DNA from: Okapia johnstoni
Lineage: Eukaryota; Chordata; Mammalia; Artiodactyla; Giraffidae
Direction: 5' to 3'
Assembly: GCA_024291935.2 (NCBI GenBank)
Contig: CM044308.1
Span: forward strand, 125,018,501-125,082,500
Length of the DNA stretch: 64,000 nt
In this document: positions 51,446 through 62,754 of the stretch, one piece after another
Layout of the letters: each line of letters starts with the position of its first letter
Position numbering within the stretch: the stretch's first letter is position 1
Program-made: the position numbers and the translations under genes
The notes under the pieces: model-generated
Seen by the model: the letters and a program-made list of their open reading frames with translations, nothing else
Told to the model about the DNA's origin: nothing
Databases searched by the model: none

Positions 51446-53301
51446 CTGTCGTGTGCACTTAGAGGATAAATACGATGAAAATAGAGAAGAGGATGTCTGT
51501 TGAATTTGACATTTAAGAAAACTTTGATGACTGCCTGACTTTGGGATAGAGCAGAAGCAAGGTGATTAGCAAAAACCAATGGCAAAAGTTAAGCCATAAG
51601 TGAATTTGAGGGCAATGAGCACAGCTTGGCAGTTAAGGGGAAAATAAAGTGAAAGGGACTGTCATGTGGGAAAATCAGGTTAAACAGAAGGGCAGGAAGA
51701 GAGGTGGATGATGCCATGTGAGAGGAGATAATTGATGAGGACAGGGCTTTTAAAAGGCTTCTTAACATTTTACAGATTCATATTTAGAATGCTGTGATTA
51801 TGAACCAGAAAGCTGTTGAGGTTTGCTTTCATAACAGGACTCCATCTCTTTATTTAACTTTTCTTGCCTCCTGATACAGGGGTCTCTTGTCCTCTCACCT
51901 TCCAAAGTCTCCCTCTGGTTGGAGACAAACACTTAAAGAATTTGAAGCTCATCTAGATTTTTAAGTCTTGGCCTTAATTTCAGAGTACTGTGAAATTTTG
52001 CCTATAAATCATACCCTGGAGTTTCCAAAACTCTGAAAAGATTCATGCATTCCAAAAAGATTCTAAAAGAAAGCACTTTTACGCATAATTTGCTAAGGTA
52101 AATGAGATAAAAAAAAAAAAAACAATCCTACATCATACATGAATTTGGAGTAATTATAGTGTGGCTGGGGCCAAAATCAGCAAATTAGAGTCATTAGGAA
52201 CAGAGCCAGAGCCCCCAGGTCCCCATGCCAAGGTGTGGGTAGTCACAAGCAGGAGGCAGGCAAGGGCAGGCTAGGCATGAGCCAGGACACAAAGTGAAGG
52301 AGCTGTGAGGTCAGAGAGATCTCCAAACAACAAGGGGTTTCAGGGTAAAGAGATAATCAGGGAGTTAAAGTACTTTAGTCCTCTGATTGAATTACAGACC
52401 AGGTAATACCAGATTTTGGCTTGAAGAAAATCTTTGACTCTGCTGAGGGCTTACTTTTAGCGTCTACCCTTATACCTTGATTTCTCTCTTCTCTCTAGTT
52501 AGGTACCCATCTCTTCATCACTTGGCTATTCAAAAAAGTATTTAAGAAAACACAGACTTTGCAACAAGATGAAAACATATGAGGAAAGGAATTTAGTATG
52601 GTTAGAAAACAAAGCTAAGGAAAAGATTAAGCCAAGGGGAGATTGATAAACAAACTGTGCACCATACTTTCTTATTCACCTTTGGACCATACGTTTGTTT
52701 CTGAGCTTCCTAACTGTCAAGACAAACAGCAAAATACAATCAGCTACAGGATTTGCAATGTTTAAAAGATTAAAAACGAAAGCAGTGTACTCAAGATAGG
52801 TAACATAATAAACAATGTTTTCACTATCATCTTCATGGTAAATCCAACAACAATTTTTCAATGTAAATTGACATTATGACTATGAAGGAAAATTAGGTCA
52901 AAATTAATAAAACAGTGCAGTTCACATGTATAGCTCTCTAGTGGTTTAGCCTAATATGAGATTAATTTTTGGATTTTCTAGACTGATAGATTAAACCCCC
53001 ACCTGGATATATAACAGGAGCACAATTGAAGTCAATAAACCATCTCATTTTAATTTTTTAAGCTAACTTTAATTCATGTTATTTCTTCGTATACTCCCTG
53101 AGTTAAACAAATGGATTTCCAGATAATCAATCAAGTTGGTTTATTGTTATAAGCTAATTATATTTTTGTAGGATGACCTACCAGAAATTATGACTTGTTT
53201 TAGAATATTTTAAAGTAATCCTTCCTATGGCTTGTTTATATCTCATATATTTCTTAACAATTTTATTTCAAGAAAAGGTCAGTTTTCTGTATGTAGAAAC
53301 G
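51446..53301. other. Intronic sequence, AT-rich, unassigned
   Basis: Poly-A at about 52111-52124. No gene, exon or repeat that I can name. Confidence 0.4.
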
Positions 53302-53860
53302 TGTTTTGCTGGAGTCGTGCTCCAGCTGGTCCAGGGGTCCCCAAGGGATGAACGGCGTCGGTGAAAAGAAAAGAAAGGCAAGAAAGACATGGAGTTTTTT
53401 TGATGGCCCAAGGACCAAATCTTTATTGCTTTTAGTTTCTACTTATATAGCACATATTCTTCTATGTAATGACTCTTACAATATTTTTCCGTTCAGATCA
53501 ACATCCCCTGATTCTAAGATGTGTTAAAAGTTTTTTCCTAGTCCTTTGTCACATTATGGTTACATGTTTACCCTGAAACATATTTTTATTCTACTAAAAC
53601 ATAGTCTATGAATCATATTATTCCATCTACTTATTCTGTACAGCCTGCTACTACAGCGAATACAGCGTCTTGCTTCATTGAATAAGTACTATAGTGGTGT
53701 CTAAGGGCAAAAGTTTCTCATAGTACAGCCATTGTCAGTGGTGGTTTGTTTACCATCTACCCACATAACACAAGGCTATTTCTGGCAGGGGCAAGTCTTT
53801 TGCAGTTTACCTAGGAACTATTTACAATACAATTTACATATTTCTTTCCATTTATGCTTA
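53302..53860 (-). mobile_element. Endogenous retrovirus LTR, minus strand
   Basis: In minus orientation the order is U3, a TATA-like TATATAAG (about 53442-53450), a polyadenylation signal AATAAA (53422-53427) and a U5-like end closing ...AGCAAAACA at 53302. The 3' boundary is suggested by the terminal TG/CA; the U3 start near 53850 is only approximate. No matching flanking duplication was found. Confidence 0.65.
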
Positions 53861-54331
53861 GATTCTAAGGGGCACAAACATCTCTAGCATCCCAATCTTT
53901 GTCAGAAAAGGCAATAGGCTTAGTTTCTGTAATTTTCCCTGATACATGACCCAAGTTTTCCAGTCATCAATAACAATCTCCTCATGAGGCCAGGTCACAA
54001 TAGGCTTAGGGCTTGTTTTCCAAATGATCATGGCCTTATTCCCTGGCTGAGTGTTAGGGACCCACCAGTCAGGGGCCTCAGTAGGTTTAATCATTTTTGG
54101 AATGTTTCTCTGTGGCAAGGGATCATTTTTCTTTTTCCTGGACTCTCATGACCTCATCATGGAAGCCCCTACAACTCCAGCCATCAAAGAATGAAACAGA
54201 GTTAGCCACAACAAAAGCATAGAAACAGGAAGGAGTGAAGGTTTCGATCCAGGAGAGAAACTGCTTTGCAGTTTCTTCTTGAGTGGTGCTATGACTTTGT
54301 CATCTGGCAGTAGATCCAGAACGGCTCCCAA
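53858..54331 (-). pseudogene. Decayed retroviral env N-terminal remnant
   Basis: Two minus-strand open segments (54331-54146 and 54118-53858) lie in the same frame, separated by one stop at 54146-54148. The first has a hydrophobic stretch resembling an envelope leader (LLLWLTLFHSLMAGVVGA). The second is rich in Trp and Pro, as in a surface subunit. I read it as an endogenous, probably betaretrovirus-like, env start directly joined to the 3' LTR, with the rest of env deleted. It has an internal stop, no transmembrane subunit and no gag or pol nearby, so it is not functional. Class assignment is from general resemblance and is uncertain. Confidence 0.6.
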
Positions 54332-54720
54332 CAGTGTTTATCATCTTTTTCTCTGTCATGAGGGAGAGTAGAAGAACTGACACAAGTGAGAGAAGGAAGT
54401 TCTAAATTCTATGTAAAGGACATAATAACTAGGAATCTATGGGAATTCATACTTCTTAGTTCATAACAGATTCTCATCCACAGAGTCAGAAATTCAAGGA
54501 AGGTCAATAAGAATTTTGAATAGCCCTATATTGTTCTTAACAGGTTTCTTCTGATGGTAATAGTGTTAAATGGTTGACAATGTGTTTAAAAGAAGGAATC
54601 ATAACAGGAACTGTTTATTTAAATATTTAATTAAATAAATAATTTAAATATTAAATTGAATTTTGAGTAATACAAGGTTTATGATTAAAACTTGGCTTTT
54701 CTCTATAGTAATTCATTCAA
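54332..54720. other. Flank of ERV remnant; AT-rich palindromic stretch
   Basis: The retroviral sequence ends at an undetermined point after 54331. An AT-only stretch rich in imperfect inverted repeats occupies about 54612-54660. Confidence 0.35.
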
Positions 54721-54735
54721 TTTATTGAATATTTT

Positions 54736-54879
54736 TTAATATTTATTTGCTGCACCAGGTCTAAGTTGCTCACAGGATCTTTGTGGCATGTGGGATCAAA
54801 TTCCCTGACCAGGGATTGAACCCAGGCCCCCTGCATTGGGTGCTTGGAGTCTTAGCCACTGGACCACCAGGAGAGTCCC
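54736..54879 (-). mobile_element. CHR-type tRNA SINE, short
   Basis: Reverse complement of a CHR SINE head and body (ggcatgtgggatcaaattcc ... ccaccaggagagtccc). Exact 15-bp duplication tttattgaatatttt at 54721-54735 and 54880-54894. Confidence 0.93.
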
Positions 54880-55127
54880 TTTATTGAATATTTTACTGTT
54901 GGTAAGTCTATTACAAAATTGATGGCTGGAGGGGATGAGGAGATACATTTTAAAATGTAAGGCACATTCACTGTTCTTCAGTCATACAATCATCTAGTTA
55001 GGAAGACATGAAACAGGTAAATAATATAGTGTATAAAGGAGTACCAATGAGCAATACTGAGATGGAAGGAAAATTTTTGTAACATATATAACAACAGATA
55101 AAAAATTAGTATCTATAATCTATAAAG

Positions 55128-55357
55128 GGGCTTCCCAGGTGGCACAGTGGTAAAGAATCTGCCTGCCAATGCAGGAGATACAAAAGACAGGAGTTCAGTC
55201 CCCGGGTCAGGAAGATCCCCTGGAGAAGGAAATGGCAAACCACTCTAGTATTCTTGACAGGAAAATCCTCATGGACAGAGGAACCTGGCAGGCTACAGTC
55301 CATGGGGTTGCAAAAGTGTCCGACACGAGTTAGCGACTGATCACACATAGCAAAATA
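55128..55357 (+). mobile_element. Bov-tA SINE inside an L1 relic
   Basis: Head gggcttcccaggtggcacag through to 'gcgactgatcacaca'. A 7-bp flank tataaag recurs at 55121-55127 and 55358-55364. Confidence 0.9.
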
Positions 55358-55364
55358 TATAAAG

Positions 55365-55482
55365 AACCCCTTCAAATAAAAGACAGTCCAATTGAAGAAA
55401 GGTTAAAGAACAGACATGAGCATTCCACAGAAGAAATACAAATGGCCACTGAAACATGGAAATGTGCTCAAACTGTCTAAAT
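55365..55482 (+). mobile_element. Old L1 ORF2 fragment, left part
   Basis: 'agaagaaatacaaatggcca' and neighbours match late L1 ORF2 text. The matching continuation, 'ttggtgagaatgtggggaaa', appears at about 56935, so the LTR-like block 55483-56417 interrupts one old L1. Confidence 0.6.
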
Positions 55483-56417
55483 TGTAATAGAGCACGGCAA
55501 CGCTCCGCCAGGCCCCTCAGTGGGCCCCGCCCCCAAGTGGGCAACTGTCAATAAGCAACCGTTAGTGGTCCTGCTCAGCCATTGGTCAGTGCTGCAGTAG
55601 GTCCCTCCCCTAAGCGAGCAACGGTCAGTAAGTGGCCGTTAGTGGCCTATTCAGCCAACAGTCAGCGGACTGGTGGTCGTCAGACAGAGAATGAGATAAC
55701 AGGCAAATGCCGGCCTTCTCCTGCCACCCTCCAGCTCACCCAGCCTGGGGGCAGTGGGTGAGCCTGGGGGTCCCAGGGAACAGTCTGGGGGCTGTGTCCT
55801 GCAGGGCTCTGGAGCCATCGCTGGGGCATTGAGGCAGAGGTGAACCTCTCCCCTATCCCTGCCACTGAGACCTAATGACAGTGGCCTTTTGCAAGGGACA
55901 CAGTCTGTGGGACCTGTTAGGCAGCCCGAAGAACCTAAGAGCCAGCTAGATTCTTGGGCTCCTGGCTTCCTCAGCGATGACAGCTGGGCGGGGTCTGGGG
56001 ACTTGGCCCTCAGGGAGCCACCAACTGAGATCAGCTTGCTCTTAGCCAGGACCTGGACCGCGAAGGAGAAAGTTGTGCCCTGGGACCTCACCCTTTCTTG
56101 TCAGAACAGAGAATAGTATTTGTTTGGAGATTTATAGGAGCGTGGTTACATGACCATGACCTGACCTTCAAGCCCAAACATCCGACATCAGGAAGTTTGC
56201 AACAACTAACCATGCCCTCCCTCACCTTTCCTAGAAAATATCTTTGCTGACAGCTTTCCAGGAGTTTGGGTTTTGTTTTGTTTTTTAGGGCATGAGCCAC
56301 CCATCTCCTGGCATGACCCTGCAACAAACCTTTCTCTGTTCCAAACTCCAATGTTTTGATATTGTTTGGCCTCATTGTGTATTGGGCACACGGACTTGCA
56401 TTTTGGTAGTAAAACCA
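55483..56417 (+). mobile_element. LTR-like GC-rich retroelement block
   Basis: Starts TGTAATAGAGCACGGC and contains CCAAT-type boxes (gccattgg). It ends in U5-like text (attgtttggcctcattgtgt, attgggcacacggacttgc). Both boundaries are tentative, and no target duplication was confirmed. ORFs inside (for example 55651-56091, minus, 146 codons) have no recognised retroviral domain. Confidence 0.45.
55539..55690. repeat. Imperfect tandem repeat, period 77 bp, two copies
   Basis: gcaactgtcaataagcaacc at 55541 recurs as gcaacggtcagtaagtggcc at 55618, followed in both by gttagtgg. Looks like a duplicated U3-type element. Confidence 0.75.
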
Positions 56418-56889
56418 AGAAAATGTGAAATAAGATAAGGGTACACACTTGAACTGCTTCATAGGGCATGCAAGTTACCTGCATCCAGCTCTGCCCAGGT
56501 GAAGGTATGATGCGAGTTGTGGGGGACTGGGGGGTAGGGGAGAAAAACCTGCTGTTTGCTCAGGTGGTCACATATCTCATTAACGCTTCTTAATGTGAGA
56601 GATTCCTTTATATAGAGTGTGAGTCTGGTATTTAATGATGTGTACTTTTCATATGACAAGTTCCCCCAGATTTTATCCAGAGCCCCAGAGATAGCCTAGG
56701 GAAAAAGCTGGCTGAGTTGTCTGTAGTTGGAGTGGGTGTGTAGGTCATCAAAGTAGCATTTTCCTAAGAGATCTTTGAAGGTAATTTTGACTATCCATGG
56801 TTTTCTCCTCATCACTTTAGAACCTGTGTTCCACCCCCACCTCCCACCCCTTACAGGTAAACGTGTGATTATACTGTAACTTTTTTATT
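56418..56889. other. Intronic sequence between LTR-like block and L1 relic
   Basis: No gene or named repeat. Confidence 0.35.
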
Positions 56890-57045
56890 TTTTCATTCAT
56901 CAGGTTTGTAAAACTGGGAAAGACAGGCAATAACAAACCTTGGTGAGAATGTGGGGAAACAAGCATCACCATTTTCAATGGGAATATTGGTAAAGCATTT
57001 TGGAGGGCAGTTTATTAATATCTATCAAGATCAGAATAAAAATAC
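56890..57045 (+). mobile_element. Old L1 ORF2 fragment, right part
   Basis: 'ttggtgagaatgtggggaaa' and 'tttggagggcagtttattaa' are the typical end of old L1 ORF2, continuing the fragment at 55365-55482. Confidence 0.6.
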
Positions 57046-57059
57046 AGTTTGGCACATGA

Positions 57060-57240
57060 ATTCTCACAGCTTTAGAATCACCTGCAGCACTTGTTAAAAC
57101 ATTGCTGAGCCCTGTCGCCAGATTTCTGATTCAGGAGGTCTGGTGGGGGTCAGGGCAGGAAGAATTTGCACTTCTTAGCAAATCTCATGTGACAGTGATG
57201 CTGCTGCAGGTTTGGGGTCTGAAGTACTGAAGATTAGGAC
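57060..57240. mobile_element. MER5-type hAT element
   Basis: 'tagaatcacctgcagcactt', 'agatttctgattcaggaggt' and 'gatgctgctgcaggtttggg' match a MER5-like non-autonomous element. Confidence 0.7.
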
Positions 57241-57264
57241 CTTCACAGCTACCTTTCCTGCTGT

Positions 57265-57425
57265 GAAAAGTGAAAGTGTTGTTGCTTAGTCAGAGTCTGA
57301 CTCTTTGTGACTCCATGGATTATAGCCTGCCAGGCTCTTTTGTCCATGGGGGTCTCTAGGGAAGAATAGCGGAGTTGGGTAGCCGTTCCCTTCCCAGGGG
57401 ATCTTCCTAAGGCAAGGACTAAGAC
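57265..57425 (-). mobile_element. Bov-tA/Bov-A fragment, minus strand
   Basis: From 'tgaaagtgttgttgcttagt' to 'ggggatcttcctaaggcaag'. The tRNA head is truncated. Confidence 0.85.
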
Positions 57426-58227
57426 TAGTTCTACAACCATGGAGTTGTGTAACACTTTACCTTATACACACTGTATCCATATGTATTCTTACCTTAATTC
57501 TCAGACCCTGGAAGGAAGTGTTATACTTATTTTCTAAATATGGAAACGGAATCCCATAAAGATTGCTACTAAGTAGCAGATTTGTAATTCACATCCTGGT
57601 TTCGAAACTTCAGGTCCAGGTCCAAGAATTCAGAAATGAGGACTTTCCCCTGTTCTCCTCAGGGTATTATTTTAGTATTTGTTAACTGGATAAAGAAATG
57701 GGTAGGCAACAAGGAATATAAAGGTATTATTTCTAAACCCTCTAATTGAAAAGTGGCATAATCTTAAATATTTTCATTTTGTTTTTCAATAATACATACA
57801 TTTCCTTTCAATGAAATAAAATTGTACAGGTAGGTCATAAATCTCTTAAATGGGGGCCTCTGGTGTCTGCAGGTAGAGATAAATCACACTGAGAGGACAC
57901 TGAACCATGAAATGATTCTCTTAACATGTCATCTGTCTAGAATATATTTTCAAATCTCCAACAGAAGGGTCTAAATTATGAAGGAAGGTGGCCTAGCAAA
58001 GTTGATACTTTGTTATTTGATTCTTTTAACCTCCTCCATCTGCTGCTTCTGCTTGTGTGAAGTGTGGCCCAGTGGATAGAGTACAACATGGCCTAATGCT
58101 GAGAGTCACTGGAAGTAATAACCGTTTTAACATGCAGTGAACCCAGAAATTCCTTAAGCAATGTTATCTTATGAAAAGTGATGTATTAATGCTGCTAGTC
58201 CGGTCTAAAAAATTGCTAACAGTCATA
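57426..58227. other. Intronic sequence with MIR-like text
   Basis: 57440-57640 resembles a reverse MIR (ttattttctaaatatggaaa). The rest is unassigned. Confidence 0.4.
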
Positions 58228-58260
58228 ATGAGAATTTTTACTACAAAGAAACCAAATTTA

Positions 58261-58750
58261 ACAACAACAACCAACAAATTTAACAACAGAGGTCCGTCCA
58301 GTCAAAGCTATGGTTTTTCCAGTAGTCACGTATGGATGTGAGAGTTGGACCATAAAGAAGGCTGAGCACGAAAGAACTGATGCTTTTGAACGGTGGTGTT
58401 GGAGAAGACTCTTGAGAGTCCCTTGGACTGCAAGGAGATCCAACCAGTCCATCCTAAAGGAAATCAGTTCTGAATGTTGATTGGAAGGACTGATCCTGAA
58501 GCTGAAACTCCAATCCTTTGGCCACCTGATGCAAAGAACTTACTCATTGGAAAAGACCCTGATGCTGGGAAAGATTGAAAATGGGAGGAGCAGGGGATAA
58601 CAGAGGATGAGATGGTTGAATGACATAACTGACTCAATGGACATGAGTTTGAGCAAGCTCCGGGAGTTGGTGATGGACAGGGAAGTCTGGCGTGCTGCAG
58701 TCCATGGGATCACAAAGAGTTGGACACAACTGAGCGACTGAACTGAACTG
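58261..58750 (+). mobile_element. Bov-B 3' fragment with long diverged direct-repeat flanks
   Basis: Bov-B text from 'ggtccgtccagtcaaagcta' (58291) to the terminal actgaactgaactg at about 58750. It is preceded by a CAA-rich filler in which caaatttaacaaca occurs twice. Flanks 58228-58260 and 58751-58783 are 33-bp direct repeats that match at 28 positions. Confidence 0.9.
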
Positions 58751-58783
58751 ATGAGAACTTCTACCACGAAGAAACCAAATTGA

Positions 58784-59122
58784 AGGCGTTCTTACTTTAA
58801 GACCAGTACTGATTCCATTACTACCTACAGTGTGATTTGGAAGCCTTACTTAAAAATGGCTTTTGCATTTTCAAGTTGTTTTGAATGTAGCCTCTGAATT
58901 TGGGGTAAAGGACTAGTAGATTTGGGTGGTTATGTGTACCTGGGTTTCCGTACATAACAATGAAAATAGATCTTTGTGTCTAGGCATCTTGCAGATGCTG
59001 GATACCTGGTAAGGGACTGTTATTTTCTGCATTTTATCTTAATGCCACTAGCACAAGTGACTTATTTTTCTAAAATGAGAGAACAGTGCCTTTTTGATTT
59101 GGTACACAGAATGGTTCTTTTC
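58784..59122. other. Intronic sequence, unassigned
   Basis: No gene or named repeat. Confidence 0.35.
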
Positions 59123-59290
59123 CAATGGTTCTCAAAACTTGGCCCCTGAACCAACGCATCAGCATCATTTGGGAGCCTGTCAGAAATGCAAATTCACAGG
59201 CCCTACCCCAGACCTACTGAATCAGAAACTGGAAGTAGACCCCAATGTGTGTGTTTACAAATCCTGTGGCTTACTCTGACACTCTCTAAG
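59123..59290. mobile_element. MER5-type hAT element
   Basis: 'caatggttctcaaaacttgg', 'tcagaaatgcaaattcacag' and 'cagacctactgaatcagaaa' match a MER5-like element. Confidence 0.75.
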
Positions 59291-60059
59291 GTTTGAAAAC
59301 ACCTGGATGGGCCATTGCTCCTTGACTCCTTTCCAAGCCCTCTACTGCCCTGGGACAGGCCCTCATGAACCCTGGCTTGAGCTGGAGCAGCCCCTCCCAA
59401 CTGGTCTTCCTACCTTCAAGTCAGCCTCTCCAATCCTTTCTCCACATTACTGCCTTCTTAATGAAAAGCCAATTTCATCTTGTCACCAGTGGAGTGCTTA
59501 ATATTAGAGGGAGCCCAAGTTTCCTCCCTTTACTCCACCCACCTATGAAGAACAGCCCCAGGCAGTGGATGCAGTAAGACTTTGGTAGTGATGTGTGTGT
59601 GTGTGTGTGTGTGTTAGCCATTATGGGAAGGAATACTGGGTAACTGATCTTTCTTCCTTTTCTTTTAGATGGTGAATTTTTGGGGGTGTGTGTGCATGTG
59701 TTTTCCTCAGGATCAACTTTATTGGCCATATAAAACTTAGGATCAGGAGGGTCAAGATTCAAAAATTGGTCTCTGAGAAAGACCAGAGAGGGTATTCAGT
59801 CTGTTTTCAGTATAAGTGTGAGGGCTGTCTGGACCCAAAGCAAAAGGGGTCTACTCAGCTCTCTGAAGTCTCACCTGTCTGATGTACTGATCATCCAGGG
59901 GCTTGGGGTGAAAGCCTGATAATTAACACAGAAACCTGGAGCAGTCCTTCTGAATTTCTTTCTTGAGAACTAGAGGCAGATACAGGGATCTGAAAATTCT
60001 GAGACCCTGGGTCCTTGCTGTATGATATCCTAACAAACTTAGGATCTTCATTTTGCCTC
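59291..60059. other. Intronic sequence with a (TG)11 microsatellite
   Basis: The pure TG run lies at 59592-59614. 59380-59510 resembles L2 text. No gene. Confidence 0.45.
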
Positions 60060-60670
60060 AAATCTTTGAATGACCCATGATTGCCCATAGGGTGCAATCC
60101 AAATCTCTTGCTACAGGGCCTTACAGGCCCTTCATACTCCGGTTCCAACTTTTTTCCTGACACTGCCCAAATGCACCTTGCTCTCCAATCATATCAAATT
60201 AAGTTTCCTAAGAAAGACATGTGCTTCCCTAGTTCTTTATGTGTTTCACATACTGTATCCTTAGCCTGGAATGCTCATTGCCCATTTGTTCTCACATACT
60301 CCACATTCCCCTTGGGCTCTGCCACTAATTACATGGTGAAAGTGTTAGTTGCTCACTTGTGTCTGACTCTGCCATCCCATAGACTGTAGCCCACCAGGCT
60401 CTTCTGTCCATGGCATTCTCCAGATAAGAGTACTGGAGCGGGTTGCCATTCCCTCCTCCAGGGGATCTACCCGATCCAGGGATAGAACTCGGATCTCCTG
60501 CATTGCAGGCAGATTCTTTACCATCTGAGCTACCAGGGAAGCCCAACTACATGGGCTTTAAAACCCAGCTCATATATCACCTCCTCTGTGAAACCTTCTT
60601 CAACATATCAGAAAAGATTGGACTCATGTATATTTATCACATAATGCTGAAAATACTTTTTGTGACAATC
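60060..60670 (+). mobile_element. L2 LINE 3' region, split by a Bov-tA
   Basis: 'ttgctacagggccttacagg' and 'cttagcctggaatgctcatt' lie before the SINE, and 'aaaacccagctcatatatca' with 'cctcctctgtgaaaccttct' after it. Together they read as one L2 copy. Confidence 0.8.
60337..60544 (-). mobile_element. Bov-tA SINE inside L2
   Basis: From 'tgaaagtgttagttgctcac' to 'gagctaccagggaagccc'. The flanks aattacatgg (60327-60336) and aactacatgg (60545-60554) match at 9 of 10. Confidence 0.94.
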
Positions 60671-61279
60671 GCCTATTCCCAGAGTAAGGCATTCACAAGC
60701 TTGAAATGACCCCAATTTCATGAGCCATAGTTGATAATAAGAGGCCTGTAGACTTTACTTTGATTGAATGGGGAAAGTGGCTGTGGAAGGCATAGTGTGA
60801 TGCTGGGCCAATCAGATTTCCTCTCTTAGAAAGTTTAACTGAGACATGGAGACATTCTACTTGGTGGTATAATCCATATAGGCTGGTTGGCTTATGAATG
60901 ACAGTGGTATCTGGTGAGAATCCACTTCCTTGTTCATAGACAGCCATCTTCTCATTGTGCCCCTATATGGAAGAAGGGGTGAGGGAGCTCTCTGGGATCC
61001 TTTTCACAAGGGCACTAGTCCCATTCATCAGAATTCTGCTCTCATGACTTAATCATCTTCCACAGGCCCCCCATCTAGGGACTAGGTTTCAACATACGAA
61101 TTTTGAGGGGAAGTACGCACTCAGTCTATAGCAGTATATGAGCTGAAAAGTTGGAAAGAGTTGGGACTGGGATGACTGGGATGACCAGAATGGACGTATT
61201 TCAAGATGAATTAGTAGAACTAGCTGGAGGAAAGGTGGGGTGGGGGTGGAGGGTGCGTGTGTGTGAGAAAGAGAGAGAT

Positions 61280-61281
<2 letters not shown>
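60671..61281. other. Intronic sequence, unassigned
   Basis: No gene or repeat named before the GA microsatellite. Confidence 0.35.

Positions 61282-61354
<73 letters not shown>
61282..61354. repeat. (AG)n microsatellite, 73 nt
   Basis: Pure AG run, continuing as imperfect GA/GAAA to about 61371. Purine-only on the + strand for over 80 nt. The Arg-Glu and Ser-Leu ORFs crossing it are artefacts. Confidence 0.97.
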
Positions 61355-61364
<10 letters not shown>

Positions 61365-61371
61365 AAGAGAA

Positions 61372-62312
61372 GAGAACTGGACTGATTTTAGGACTTGGCC
61401 AGGCAACATGGTTTACCAAGGTGATCCAAATTTCTTACTTTTCTTGTCCCCAGCCTGGTTAATTTGGGCCTGTCTGAATGCAATTTTGTGTTCTCAGGTT
61501 TATTGGAGTACTATGGCCTTACATAAAACTTCTCGAGCTATTTGAAACATTTTTCTTCTGTGCAAACAGAAGAGCTTTAACCAGTGCATCTCTGGGAGCT
61601 TTCTGAGGGAAGATAACAAGGGTTCTCCCTTTTGTATTCTTTGTATCCTGGTATTAGTAAATAATGAATGAACTAACATTAGGCACTAAGGATGCTGCAC
61701 AGCATCCAGGAAATTATTCTGTAGAATCAAAACTGAAAGGCATAGGGGAAGGTGGGAGAGGTGGCCTGAAAAGAAGCACCAGGCAACTCTTTAGAGTGAT
61801 GGAAATGTTCTATAGCTTAGTTCTGGTGGTGATTACATGTCAGTATATGTTTGTTAAAATGCCCAGACTTGTATATCTAAAAAGGAAGAGTTTTGCTGAA
61901 AGTAAATTATAGCTCAATAAACTTGACCTTAAAAAATGAATTAATTAGAAAGAAAAAAAGAAAGCAAAAGTAAGATTTTCTCCACAACATATTAATTTCC
62001 TAATAAAGAATCCCAAAACTTTTTAAATGTTTAGCTCATCCAGTTCTCTTTTTCCTTTTTTCCTGTAACCTTGGGCTCTAGATAATAGGGATGTGGAACA
62101 TGATTTTGCTTTTTTGGCAGATTTGACATTATTCAAAATGTGCCAAAATGGAATGTACTGTTTTTCCACTTTCTAGTTCTGAGTAGTGTTAGAAGATTAT
62201 GTTTAAAGAGAAATATGTCCACTTTTCAGAGCTCTAGCTGCTACTGGACCCTCATCTAACATTTTGCATGTTAACCATTTGATTTAAGATCTTGAAACAA
62301 TATTGATTAGAT
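61372..62312. other. Intronic sequence, unassigned
   Basis: Short A-rich stretches near 61930-61970. No gene. Confidence 0.35.
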
Positions 62313-62326
62313 AACCTAAGTCAGCA

Positions 62327-62598
62327 ATGGCACCCCACTCCAGTACTCTTGCCTGGAAAATCCCATGGATGGAGGAGCCTGGTAGGCTACAGTCCATGGG
62401 GTCGCTAAGAGTTGGACACGACTGAGCGACTTCACTTTCACTTTTCACTTTCATGCATTGGAGAAGGAAATGGCAACCCACTCCAGTGTTCTTGCCTGGA
62501 GAATCCCAGGGACCGGGGAGCCTGGTGGGCTGCCGTCTATGGGGTCGCACAGAGTCGGACGGACACGACTAAAGCAACTTAGCAGTAGCAGCAGCAGC
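62327..62598 (+). mobile_element. Bov-A2 SINE
   Basis: Two monomers and AGC tail, missing the first few bases of the 5' end. Exact 14-bp duplication aacctaagtcagca at 62313-62326 and 62599-62612. Confidence 0.97.
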
Positions 62599-62754
62599 AA
62601 CCTAAGTCAGCACCTCCCAGACTTAAACACTAGTTCATAGGATATTTAAACAGGGTAATTTAAAACAACAACAATTACAGCTTATGAGGGTTGCTAGGGT
62701 CAAATGCATTTGGGAAATTCTGGCTTAAACAAAGTAAACAGATCTTTTTCTGTT

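Noticed and set aside
61089..61462. Arg-Glu or Ser-Leu repeat proteins
   Set aside because: Translations of the (AG)n microsatellite.
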